DNA from: Todiramphus chloris collaris
Lineage: Eukaryota > Chordata > Aves > Coraciiformes > Alcedinidae
DNA: 64,000 nt
NCBI GenBank assembly: GCA_025345505.1
Contig: JANVCC010000021.1
Span: 32,730,893 to 32,794,892, forward strand
Direction: 5' to 3'
Shown here: positions 1 to 11,746 of the stretch, one piece after another
How the letters are laid out: every line of letters begins with the position of its first letter
Numbering within the stretch: the first letter of the stretch is position 1
The notes under the pieces: generated by a model
Database searches by the model: none
The model's input: only the letters and a program-made list of their open reading frames with translations
What the model was told of the DNA's origin: nothing
Program-made: the position numbers and the translations under genes

Positions 1-620
1 TCTCATACTAATGCAAGGCAGTTACCGTACAGGTAGTTGTGTTACCTTTGCTGTTACGTGATAATGGCTTGACATATGGGTGTGTTTCTTTGATCCCTAT
101 CCCATGTCATTTCCCATCGCTGTAACCAAGAAAGCACATTTGAAATTACACTTTCTTTTTCCAAAATGATGCAGTATGTCAGTGCTGGTTAGAACTCTGG
201 CATAACAGATTTAGTTGTTACTACAAGCATGAATTCATAGCATTATATAATCTCTTTTTGTTTATTTAATCCTATCATTTTAATCTGTGTACTCATGGGA
301 GATGATGTCCATGAAATTTAATGAAAATCTGATCTTGGTAGTGTCAGAGGAATTGTGTGATGTCTCCTTTTAAATAAGGAATTTACCCAAGATATTCAGA
401 AATTAGTGGATTTGGATTTCCCTCTCTTTTGTTTCATTTTTTAAATTATTGCTTAAATAATGTCTCACCTACAAATTTTTATTTATCAATGAAAAGAATA
501 GCTTCCATCTTAATGGCTGTTCCTTAACAGTTTATACTTTCATGGTCATTCTTTGCCACATGTCTCTAAAGCATTTGAAAAAAATGCAATTGAAATTTTG
601 CCAAAGACAATAACCTCTCT

Positions 621-741
621 AAAAAAGAAAAACAACCAAGCAAACAAAGCCAACAAAACCAAAAACCACCACCAAAAAAAAAAAAAAAAAAAACCCACCA
701 AAAAAAACCAAGCAACCAAAACCAAACCCAAACAAAAAACA
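621..741. repeat. C/A-rich low-complexity tract with A20
   Basis: The plus strand is almost purely A and C, with a run of 20 A at 674-693 flanked by irregular CCAAA/CAAA units. On the minus strand it is a T/G-rich tract of the same style as 20241-20400 and 32525-32628. It gives rise to Lys/Asn-rich (plus) and Phe/Trp-rich (minus) pseudo-frames, which are not genes. Confidence 0.9.
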
Positions 742-1705
742 GGCATGCTTCAAAAAGTCATTTTTAAACTATGGTTTGTGGTTAACATCAATCTAAGCTG
801 GTGTGGGCAAATATCTCAACTCTTATACATAAAAAGTTGGGGTAAAATTAGAGTCTCAGCAGCATCTATATGCAATGCTAAAAATATTACAGCTAATTCT
901 TGAGACAGTAATAACATTGACATGAATAGAGTCTCTCCTATCTGGTCTTTTACAGAGCTGTGTTACAATGAAAATATAAAACCCAGGGCAAGTGATCTGT
1001 ATGTATTATATTATTTGTGCAACAATAATACTAAAAATCTTCAGACTGTGCAGCTAGTCAGCCCCTTGCAGAAACATGTCACATCATTCCAACTAAAGAT
1101 TTATTTAGCCTTTGCTGTAGCATCTGCAATGATAGTGTCTTGACCAAATGCCCTTAGGGAGCTTATTTCTGCAACCAATTGATCTTGAAGTTAAGATCTT
1201 TTTCTTATTTACTGCCATCACTTTTCTGTTCTTTGCTTTTGGCCAATGCCTCTGTCCTTACCATTTCCTAGACTGAATAAATCCCTTCTTTCTTTTATAT
1301 ATTATTACCCTGAAGATATTTGAACAGACTGTTCATGTCCCTAGAGTTTCAGATTTGGTAGATGACACTAGATCATTTGATGTACCTTCATATATTTTAT
1401 TTTCTGCTTGTTGTATTTCACTTTTGCTATTGATCCTTGTATTCCTTTAGTTTGTGCTGCGTGACTCATTATCTGTGAGAAACAACTTTGCAGATACTGG
1501 GCAGCAGACTCATTGTCAGGACATGTTTCCCTGCCTAAAGCAGAGCAGTAAAAGTGCTTCTCTTAGTGCTAAATGCGGTCACTGTCCTGGGGGTGCTGGC
1601 ATCATAAGGAATTAATCTGTGGGGTATGCCACATAGTGCAGTCCCTAATGGAGAGGCGAACAGAAAAACAAGTAAGACACTTAAGGCTCATTTTAAACTT
1701 GGGGA

Positions 1706-1728
1706 TTTTTTTTATTTTTTTTTTTTTT
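1706..1728. repeat. T-rich run
   Basis: A run of 22 T with one A interruption. It lies in otherwise unremarkable AT-rich DNA. Confidence 0.9.
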
Positions 1729-4700
1729 GTGAGCTTTGCTGTGGTCTACACTGAGGGATTAAAGCTATCCCATAGATGGCACAGAGTTATTGAGGAACAG
1801 CAAGGGAAAGACTTTCTTAGGATGCTCATACTAACAAAATGTCAGTCACTTTTTGTTTGCAGATTCAGACTGATGTCAGACACGCACATGCTGTAAGCTT
1901 TCATCTTCTTTTTAATGCTGTCGTGACATTCTTCCTTTACAGCTAACTATGCATCTAATTGTGCACATACCCTTATGGAAAGTCAGGTTAATTTCTATCT
2001 GGGCTGCTTCTGAGGGTATACCTTTTTGTCTTTTTGCAGTGTGTTACATTTTATCATTCCTTCAGCGGTGAGACTTTCACTGCTCCTAAAACTGAATGGG
2101 CCTGGAGAAACCAGGCCTGATAGCTTTCATGCTCCCCTCAGCTGATAGCTTCGTAGGATTAGACAGACAAGTTTACACTGCCTTTCTCTGTGTATGTATG
2201 TGCTTATAGGCATACTCTTCTTACCTACCATTGCGATATAGACAGTGGTGAAATTCTCTCCAATATGTCTCATAAATCTCAGCTGCAGTACAATAAAGTA
2301 GACCTTGTTTTTCATATGCTGGTGTTGCTCTGTTGTCTTTCTGTAAGAGCATGCAGCTGAGGTGTTGACTCCATTGATGTTGAGTACAAGCGTGAATATT
2401 TACATTTAAATAGGAAACAATCTCCAGAATTTCAAGGGAGATTTAAGTCTTTTATGGTAGTATTACAGAGAGAGCAGGTAGCAGAAATCTGGTATCAGCT
2501 GCCACACTTTCTAGTTCTGCTTTCACCTTGGATTCATTTTTAGCAGTTGGCTGCACCTGCACCCACCCCAAGGGGCTGATACTATGCCAAGTAGTGTAGA
2601 AAGGCTCATATGCAGAGCATCACTCAAGGCTACCTTCTCTCAGACCAGACTCCCTGTATTAATGCCACGTAGCACATGGTTCTGAATCTCTGTAATGCCT
2701 ATATCATCCCAAGACATAGCAATTCCTTCTTGTGTGTCTTCTCAATTAAGGATGAAATTTGTGTAGCAATGAAATTTAGGGAATGAGGACATGGGAGTAA
2801 ACTGGGCAACAAAGCTATTTAGCTTACATAAAGGTATTTGTTAAGTATTCTTTAAAAGGTTAGTTCTTTACTCCTTACCTCTCATAAAATTGTATTCCAT
2901 AGTTGTAGATTGGGTTGCAGAATATGATTTCACATGCATCAAACTGTTTTACCTTGTAGATAAGGCAACAATGTATTTTGCTCTGGATATCTCTGAGCAT
3001 TGGTATTTAATGATCAGACAGCCTTGTTCAGAAGGAGTATCTATTACTTTAACAGCAGACACAAAATCACGGAGAAAATTAATATTTTAAATTAAAAAAT
3101 GACCCATGTGTGGGAGTACCTCACTCAACATTTATTAACCTTTATGGCAGCTCAGGCAATTTAAGATATGCTTCTTCCTACTCCAGTGTGTCAGCCTGAT
3201 TCGTCTGAAGAATGTCCATTTTCTACAGAAAAAGCACATATCATTAATCCTAGCATAGTTCTTGCATCTGATAATATTTCACATACTATTCCTGTCCTGA
3301 TTTAAAATCAGTCTGGGAGGTTGGTATTAAGAAGAATTAAGTTGATAATTTCAGCATTGTCCCTTATCAAATCTTTAGCTATTTATATACATATGGTTTA
3401 TCTTGAGTCATTAATTTTCTTCTTACTTGTAATCTAATAACACAGCACAACTCTAGTGTGGCTATTTAAATGTTATCATGATCTGTATATATTATTTATT
3501 AATTGTGTTTTGTTGCCTACATAAAGGAATATATGCTGAGATTTTGGAGTTCTTGTTGATATTGGCTGTGGATAAAGATACCTTAAACATGTATTTTCTG
3601 TTCATTATAAGAATCATACCAAGGACAAAGTAAATCTTACATTTTTAGAATATTTCTAACTGTGTTTATTTGCAGAGTAAACACTCATCTCTCATTCAGT
3701 GGCTAAAGAGACAGTCTGTAACAAAAAATGTCAGACATGGTAAAAACCATGAAAATAACAAAAGCAAAAGTTCACCATACTCATTCCTATTCAAACCAAT
3801 TTTCAAAGCTCTGTGGGTTCTTCTGGCTCATCAAACATACCTGAGGTAAAGGGACAAGGTCCTGGATCAGTTTTTTGTCCAGTATCACTGCAGTACAGGA
3901 GGTCAGAAGAAAACTTCAGGGATGAATGCAGTGTCAGGCTAATTTCCAGCTTGAGCATAGTAGAACAGCCCTGCACCTTCTTGAATGGCTGTATTTTGCA
4001 ATAGATGTTGAAAATTTTATCTAATGATTAGTTCTTTTTCTTTGTTTTATGTCTTCAAAGGCTTTACATCTAGCTGTTATGAATTTCATTCCCTACCTCA
4101 TTGCCCAATGGTACACGTATCCATTTTACAAACCCATCAATGGCATTTCAGTCATAGCCTGTGAATTGGGTATAAATTTAGGATGACGTTGAGTTACGTT
4201 TCTCAACAGAGAAAGGAACAGTTAGTGATATCAGTTGAAAGCTTGCTTAGACAACAGAGAAAGAATATGACCTGAAATTTAATACATTATGTATTTTGTT
4301 TTTAATATTTGTAATTAATATGATTATACAGGAAAAATTACTCACAAAATAAAATTATTTAAGAGTTCTATGAATTTCTAGAAAAATACTGGAAAGATTG
4401 GAAGATGTTAAGTTCAACATAGACCAGTTAAAAATACACTGTGATGAGAAGTAAATTCCTGAGGTTTGTTTTTCTTCTACACTCTTTTTCATTCCATTCT
4501 TTTTTCACTGAAAGACATCTTTTCTTCTTCTTCATAGCAAATTCTTGCTTTTACTTCCTGCTAGCTACACAAATTAAAAGTAATGCCCACTTTAAAGTTT
4601 TATAAATTGATTTCAAGATACAATAAATTAATGAGTGGGATGGATCTCCTCACTTTGACTTATTGCTTAAGACCATTCTCAGATATAAAAGGAAAGGTTT

Positions 4701-5187
4701 TGCTTCCTAACAGGAAAGATTCTGTTAAAACCAAAAAGAGTAGAAAGATGATAAGCAATTGTGAAACTTTTCAGGAAATGACAAAACTTGCAATTGACAT
4801 CAGCAAAGGCCAGAATCTCTCTTCCTTCTTTGTGAGGTTTAAACAAATTACAAAGATAACAAGCTACAGGAAACAGGCCGGGTCTGCCTTCTTGGTTGCA
4901 TTTGTCACCCATGCATTCCCACATCCCATCTGGGAAGTTGTGACTGTGACTGCTATGCTTCCTTAGCCATAAAAATTCTGTAGTGGAAATACTGACTCAA
5001 CTGCACTTTAACACTTCTGAGTTTCTCTTTCTGTCCCACTGACTTGCAATCTTTATATGTCCTTCATCCTGACTTGGAATTTGAGAAGTTGTGCAGAAAA
5101 ATGAATATATCATTGCTGAATTCTGAGGGATTTTTTTATATCAGTGCATTCAAATCTGCTTAACTAGTTGGCTTTTTCTTTTCCTTC

Positions 5188-5204
5188 AAAAAAAAAAAAA
5201 AAAA
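5188..5204. repeat. Poly-A run (A17)
   Basis: A pure run of 17 A followed by GAGAAG. No retrocopy is recognised upstream, so I treat it as a simple repeat. Confidence 0.9.
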
Positions 5205-5749
5205 GAGAAGAACATGAAGTATAAGCATAGGAAGTGTCATATCTGTACTGATATATCTATACTTTCATCCTCTAAAACTGGAGTTTTATGTGTGCTTTCA
5301 AGGGAATTGTAAAGGTTCTATACCCAAGAGATAAGAGAGTACTGTAAGATAAATAAAACAGGGTGGAAGTCATCTCTTGACTTGAGTATTCCATGAACTC
5401 AGGAGAGTTACATCTGTCCTTATCAGTAGGTTTAAACACTAAAGGAAATTATAATTACAGAACTGTAAATATGCATAGTACTTTAGTCACAAATACTAAG
5501 TCAAGGTTACCTTCTCCAGTCAATTTTTAATGTATCAAGAGACCTAATTACAAAAGTGCCTGTTTCCCCTTCAGCTGACTAAAGGCAGTACAAAAATATC
5601 CACTTCCACTGTTCATTCCTCATCCTAACCTCCTTTACAATCAGCTCAGGGATTTACATGCTTTAATTTGCTTAATTTCAAAATTAATTAAATTGTTAAT
5701 CCTACCCTGGTATGGCCCTCAGATTATTATCCATGGCTGGTTTTTCAGG

Positions 5750-6062
5750 TAGGCAGTGATGAAGTTGCAGCAAGAAGTCTGAGGGCAATCAAGAAACACT
5801 TCAAGTCCTTGAGACAACTGACTAAGGGATCAGGAGTAAAAGTTATGTCATCTATCCTTCCAGTTGAGGGAAGAAACAGGAAGAGCCAGCAAATCAACAC
5901 TTGTCTCCAAGCCTGATGTCACTGGCAGAATGTTGGGGTTTTTGATCATGGCTCAATACAATATCACTTCTGCTGGCAGCAGATGGGGTATACCTGTTGC
6001 AAAGGGAAAAAAGGCATTTATGCACAGGATTTAGCAGGGTTCGTTGAAAGAGTTTTCAACTA
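5750..6062 (+). pseudogene. CR1 ORF1 esterase domain remnant
   Basis: Translation gives VGSDEVAARS near 5753, which reads as a worn version of the SGNH block III motif (GTND). It then gives KVMSSILPVEGRNRKSQQIN (about 5838-5897), typical of the esterase core of avian CR1. An in-frame TGA follows near 5914. Next comes VGVFDHGS, and the frame closes with FVERVFN and TAA at 6060-6062. The block V motif is visible only in another frame as DGVYL (5982-5996), so an indel lies just before it. The family's catalytic His is Tyr there. No catalytic serine block (GDS) is visible upstream, because the element is truncated. This is a broken remnant, not an enzyme. Confidence 0.8.
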
Positions 6063-6173
6063 AATTTGAAGGGGGAAAGGTATAAGACCAGGCTCCCTAG
6101 AGTTAAGATTGAAAGTGGCACACCAATGTTTGAGGGATAGTGTGCTAGCAAGATCCTTTGGTTTGCCATCCTA

Positions 6174-7960
6174 GTGGAGGTATGGGATGGAGATCCATGT
6201 GATAACAGAGATGCAAGTGTTATTGATGTGGTAGAAACCATGGAAGTGCCTGAGAATGGTCACGTAGGAATTAGGGCTTTGGGCTTCCAGAGGACAAACT
6301 TTGGTCTGTTTAGGAGACTAGTTAACAGAGCCCCTTGGGAGGCAGTTCTGAAGAGAAAAGGAGTCCAGGAATAGTGGACATTCATCAAGATGGAAATCTT
6401 TAAGGTGCAGGAGCAGACCTTCCTGGTGTGTCATAAAACAGGCTGGTGGGGAAGGAGATCAACCTGGCTGAACAGAGAGCTTTGGCTGGGTCTCAGGGAG
6501 AAAAAAAAGAGTTTATGACCTTTGGAACAAGGTGCAGGCAACTCAGGAGTGCTACAAGGATGTGATAAGGTTATGCAGGCAGAAAATCGGAAGGGCCAAA
6601 TCCCAGTGATAACTTAATCTAGCTACTACCATAAAATACAATAAAAAATGTTTCTATAAATACATCAGCAACAAAAGAAGGACTAAGGAGAAGCTGCACC
6701 CTTTATTGGATTCAAGGGGAAATATAGTGACCAAGGATAAGGAAAAGGCTGCGGTACTTAATGTCTTTGTCACAGTCTTTAATAGTAAGATCAGTTGTCC
6801 TCCATGTACCCAGCACCCTGAGCTGGACAATAGGAATGAGGAGCAGAATGAAGTCCCCATAATACAAGGGGAAATGGTTATTGACCTGCTACACCACTTA
6901 GACACATACAAGTCTAAGGGGCCGGATAGAACCCACCAAAGGGTACTTAGGGAACTGGTGAAAGTGCACACCAAGACATTTTCAATCACTTAACAGCAGT
7001 CCTGGCTAATCAGGTAGGTCCCTGTTGAATGGAGGTTACCAAATGTGACACCCATCTACAAGAAGGGCCTGAAGGAAGATTTGGGGAACTACAGGTCTGT
7101 TAGTCTCACCTCAGTTCTGGGGAAGGTTATGGAGCAGATCTTCTTCTGTGCCATCACACAGCACATATAGGACAAAGAGGTTATCATGCCCAGTCAGAAT
7201 GTATGTATGAAAGGCAGATCCTGCTTCACTAACCCAATATCCTTCTATGATACAGTCACCTGCTTAGTGGCTTTAGGCTGTGGATGTTGTCTACTTGTAT
7301 TTTAGTAAAGTCTTTTATACCATTTCCCACAGCATTCTCCTGTAGAAACTGTCTGGTTGTGTCTTGGACCGGGGTACTCTTCACTGGGTTAAAACCTGGC
7401 TAGATGGCAAAGATCAAACAGTTGTGGTGAGTTAAATCCAGTTGGCATCCAGTTACAAGTGGGGTTTCCCAGGGGTCAGTACTGGGGCCAGTTCTCTTTA
7501 ATATCTTAATCAATGATCCAGACAAGGGGATCAAGGAAACCCTCAGGAAATTTGCAGATCACACCAAGTAAGGTGAGTGAGTTGATCTGCTTAAGGGTAG
7601 GGAGGCTCCACAGAGTGATCTGGACAGGCTGAATCAGCTGGATTGGGTTGAAGTCAATGGTTAAGGTTCAACAAGGCCAAGTGCTGTGTGCTGGACTTGG
7701 GTCACAACAACCCCATGCAACATTACAGGCTTGGGGAAGAGTTCCTGGAAAGCTTCCTGTCAGAAAAGGACCGTGGGACAGTTGTTCCATAGCCAGATGA
7801 ATATGAGCCAGCTGCATGCCCAGGAGGCCAAGAAGTTCAATAGCATCCTGGCTTGTATCAGAAATAATGTGTCCAGAAGGACCAGGTAAGAGTTTGTCCC
7901 CCTGTACTCATCATTGATGAGGCTGCACCTTGAGTACTGCATTCAGTTTTGGGCCCCTCA
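6174..7960 (+). pseudogene. CR1 ORF2 remnant: RT linker and reverse transcriptase
   Basis: The linker is open from about 6174 to a TAG at 6372-6374 and includes FGLFRRLVNRAPWEAVLK. The frame slips at an A8 run (6501-6508), and tandem TGA TAA stops lie near 6607-6612. RT signatures then follow: a good open stretch to 6993, [19 protein letters not shown] near 7085, VVYLYFSK at 7286-7309, [17 protein letters not shown] from 7467, and FADH at 7551-7562. Motif A normally reads YLDFSK, so its catalytic Asp is Tyr. Motif C normally reads FADD, so its second Asp is His. The C-terminal part continues in shifted frames (ACIRNNV..., [13 protein letters not shown]) to about 7960. The enzyme would reverse-transcribe CR1 RNA at a nicked target. 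This copy cannot. Confidence 0.9.
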
Positions 7961-10900
7961 CTACTGGAGTGACATTGAGGAGATGGAGCATGTCCAAAGA
8001 GGGACAACAAAGCTGGTGAAGCTCTTTAATCTGGAAAAAGGAGGGTCAGGGAAGAGCTTACCATTCTCCACAACTACTTGAAAGGAGGTTGTAGTAAGGT
8101 GGATGTTGGTTTCTTTTCCCAAATAACAACATATAAGACAAGAGAAAATGGCCTCAAGTTGCACCGGGGAAGTTTAGATTGGATATTAGGAAAAATTTCT
8201 GTACAGGAGGGGTTGTAAAGCACTGAAATAAGCTACCCAGGGAAGTGGTTGGGTCATCATCCCTGGATGTATTTAAAAGATATGATGCTTAACAACATGG
8301 TTTACTGGTGGATTTCTCAGTGCTCAGTTAACAGTTGGACTCAGTGATTGTAAAGGTCTTTTGCAACCTAAATAATTCTATGAAAATAATGTGTAGTATC
8401 TTCTTGGATGTTAATGTGGACTAGTATTGTTTTGCTTTGCATAGTTGTCTCTTAATATTGAGCAATTTTGAGTAGAAATTGAGATATTTACTATTATGTC
8501 ATATACTATTTATTATGCCACATTGAATTTGAAATGAATAATGCAGAAATTGTGTGATACAAATGATAAACCAACCTTTTTAAATGAAGTAATACTAAAC
8601 TAAGACCCCTAGTAATATTGGCACATAGAATTATCTGTTTTGCAATTTAAACATTGGCCTTTCTTATTATTCATGTTGATCTACTTGTTAATTTTATAAT
8701 ATCACCTGTGAGTGGACTCATATTTATGAAAATCATGTACTATATACTTGCAAGTATCTGCTTTCATTAGATTTCTGCTTATTTTGTGGGAAGTTGAAAC
8801 ATTTCACTGTGACTTCTGATTCATGGAATTTTACTTTAGGAATGTTGTTGAAGTTCAGAGTAAATCTTGCTGGTGGTATTTGAGAAATGCAACAATCATA
8901 GCAATTGAATTTAGACTGAAGGGTACCTGGAAAAAACCTGCAGATTTGTTACATTTAAGCTATAAAGATAGAATGTAAAATATATTTGCTTATAACATTC
9001 TATAAAGCCATGTAATTAAAAGTATGTCTTAGAGTGATATAAACTAAAATGCCAAAACAGGAAGTAGATTTGTAAAATATATTCAATGATGTGTCAAGTT
9101 TATAAACCTGTTTGCAGAGATTTTCAGTAATTAACAGTGACATATTCAGTAATATCTTCATGGCTATTTCAGGTGTATATTCTTTGTATCTACCTATCCA
9201 AACATACATACCACTCTTTTCATCTGTTTGAAAATTTAGTGTTGAGGGCTAAAATCTTCCATTACACATACCTGAGCAACTCCCTTGGAATCAGTAAGAG
9301 TTAAGTGTGAAAGCATTTCAGGGCTGATCCACCCTAAAGGCTCTTCCTTGAAATTCTCACAGAAATTTAAGGTTAAATTAATTCTACTCAGTGAGTTCAA
9401 TAGTGTACGATAATGGAAATATGGTGCTAGACTTAATTCTTTTTACTTCATTGAAAGCCCTATAGTCAGTGTCTGATAATTTTTATAAGGGTTAAACAGA
9501 ATTTCAAGTAGTTTGTTCTCACCCCTCATACTGCAAGTGTTAGCTAGTTGTAAGTTTAAAATATGGCTTTGTGGGAGTTACTTGCCTCTTCTTGCAATAA
9601 TAGGATAAACATGAAAATCTAATCCCATGTGTCCTGAAATACATGTCTTTGTGCACGTAGTGACTCCTGCAGGAGAGAAGATACTGTATGTTTTTTATTT
9701 GATATCAAATCACTGTGGCGGGACAAAGGATGGAAATACAGATATTTTTACTCCTCCTGTTTTCTACAAAATTGCTTACTGCAGTTGTCCTTCACATACA
9801 CCCTCTCATCACACCCACAAAACACACTCATTGCCTAATGCTTTATTGTTTAATCATTCATTTAACAAAGGTTTTAAGGCATGAAGTTTAATTTATAAGT
9901 TGTGTAGGATTCTCCTCCTCCTTTCTTCTTCTTTAAACTGGGGTTTGGTACTTCTTGTGCAGTGATGTGAAGGTAAAAACTGAAGTGTTGTTTTATGTAT
10001 TTCCTTAGGCTCTCCTTTTACATCAAGATTTTCTTTATTTATTTTTGAAGAAGAGACATAATCCTTTAACATGCTCTGCAGTGGATACTGTTCTCTCTTT
10101 TGCTATGGAAGCCAGCCAGATTGTGGTGCATAATGATTAATTGTGGTTTCATTGCTCTTAGAACTACCTAAAGGACTATATTCAGATTAATATGAAATGA
10201 AACATGTGAAGTAGGTAAAAAACAGAAGGATATACAACCTAAACACTATCTAAAAAATCAAAATCTTGCATATGTATATACTCTGAATTTCCTGGGGGTT
10301 TTTGCTTGCCAAGTTTTTGATGTTTTTAGATTTCAGGGAAAAGTCATAATGTGGCAGCACATGGGACTGAGGATAAAACCTGCTGGTCCTGACGTTTCTC
10401 ATAGGTTTCCAGCAAAAGTAAGAAGAGCAGGTTTATTAGAAAAGTATATAGAACAAAAGCTGTTTAAAATTTCCTACAGCTTTTCATGACCTGTGTGCTG
10501 GTGCTCTTGCTTTCAATTTATAATCTAAACATATATGTTATCTCATAGCCAGCTGTTGAGACTAAAGATCACAGTAGTTCACTTAACAGGTTTGTAAGGG
10601 TGTTTTTTCTTTCCACAGTCTATCAACACCTCACTCTATTGTTCAGCATTTCAAACAAATTTTGTCTTCCTCCGCTGTTGTGTTACATTTCTTCTCACAC
10701 ATTCACACACACTTGCCCTCTCAAGCTTTTTGTTCTCCAGAATTCAGAAACATCTTACCTAAGTTTAGGCATGTAACTATGCAGACCTTAATTTGACTGT
10801 AGAAAAATGGGCCTACTCTGGGCCCTTTTCACTGCTTAGGAAGGGTACCCTAAGGCCTCTTAATTTATTTGTATGAATTAAGGACCTAAAACTATGTAGT

Positions 10901-11732
10901 TATTCAGGTTCAGTTGCACCAAATTTTGTGCATTTTTACGTCCCTATTTTTTTTCTTTTCCACTGAGTTATGTAGTAAGTGTAGGAAGTCAGAAATAGAA
11001 TAGTACTTTTACTAATGCTTGTATGCTTAATCACATGTCCATGTATGAGCAAAGATGTAATTTACTGACAAAAAGTGCTGCAGCATGGATCATACCTGCA
11101 TTATTTGGGACTATGACCCTCTGGAGCAGACTGATTCTGTCTACTTCACACAGCATTGATCTGTGGGTTTCCTTAGAGACCCAGCTGGTGCTCCTGTATG
11201 AGGTATTAGTACCAGTTGAAAACTTTTTGAACTGATGTGAAGGCTGCATTGCAAATTGTCAAAGCAATGCTTTTATAGCATGAAACAGAGGATTCCTGTT
11301 GTGTTTCAGGTGTGGGCATATGAAATCCTAAAGAATGCCAAGGCTTTTTTAGGTTATCAGTGTTAGCCTGCTGGGACAGTGCTGTTAGAGAGCAAAACAG
11401 GTCGAAAGCATCCAAAACTTCTATGGCTACCTCCATGCTAAATTTTAGAAAGTGTCTCTGACACAAACGGTCCTGTGAGCTGTGCTGGGATTGAGTCCTG
11501 GTGAGAGCTGGTGAGAATGCTGCAAATGCTTCTGCAGTCATGATGCCTACTGCTCCTGTTTGCTCCGTAGTCTCATTTATTTAACAGTATAGATATAGTC
11601 TGTGTTTTGTTTCTTCTTATCTATGTATTCCTATAGCAGTGCTGAACAGTTGCATCACTGTTGTTAAGGCTGATACAATCTTTGTCAATTTAACTGACTT
11701 TTTTCTACATTCTATATGAAGATATATCTATC

Positions 11733-11746
11733 TATATATATATATA
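11733..11746. repeat. (TA)n microsatellite
   Basis: A short TA dinucleotide run preceded by TATC units and followed by CGCACACACG. Confidence 0.85.

Larger units (their letters stand above)
1..5699. other. AT-rich noncoding DNA, no gene recognised
   Basis: I see no gene, RNA gene or recognisable transposon here apart from the low-complexity tracts listed separately. A GC-rich hairpin lies at 2099-2117 (GGCCTGG, loop AGAAA, CCAGGCC). The longest open frame (4583-4966, 127 codons, plus) has no family motif and overlaps an 81-codon open frame on the other strand, so it looks like chance. Confidence 0.6.
5700..8395 (+). mobile_element. CR1 LINE fragment, esterase to 3' end, decayed
   Basis: A non-LTR retrotransposon of the CR1 clade, read on the plus strand. 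In order it holds the rear part of the ORF1 SGNH esterase (about 5750-6062), a spacer, the pre-RT linker (about 6255-6640), the reverse transcriptase (about 6650-7960) and the 3' untranslated end (about 8160-8395), which closes with a degenerate ATTCTATG unit near 8377. Frameshifts and stops interrupt every part, so it is inactive. The apurinic endonuclease domain that normally lies between esterase and RT linker is not present. The 5' limit is soft: similarity fades above about 5700. CR1 copies are usually 5' truncated, which fits. Family knowledge: CR1 ORF1 carries an esterase and ORF2 an endonuclease plus RT. Confidence 0.93.

Noticed and set aside
553..903. 116-codon plus-strand frame rich in Lys, Asn and Gln, with a Phe/Trp-rich frame opposite it
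   Set aside because: Both come from the C/A-rich low-complexity tract at 621-741. There is no domain and no conserved start context.
4583..4966. 127-codon plus-strand frame, the longest in the window
   Set aside because: No family motif, begins in AT-rich sequence, and an 81-codon frame overlaps on the opposite strand. The length is within chance for a 64-kb window.
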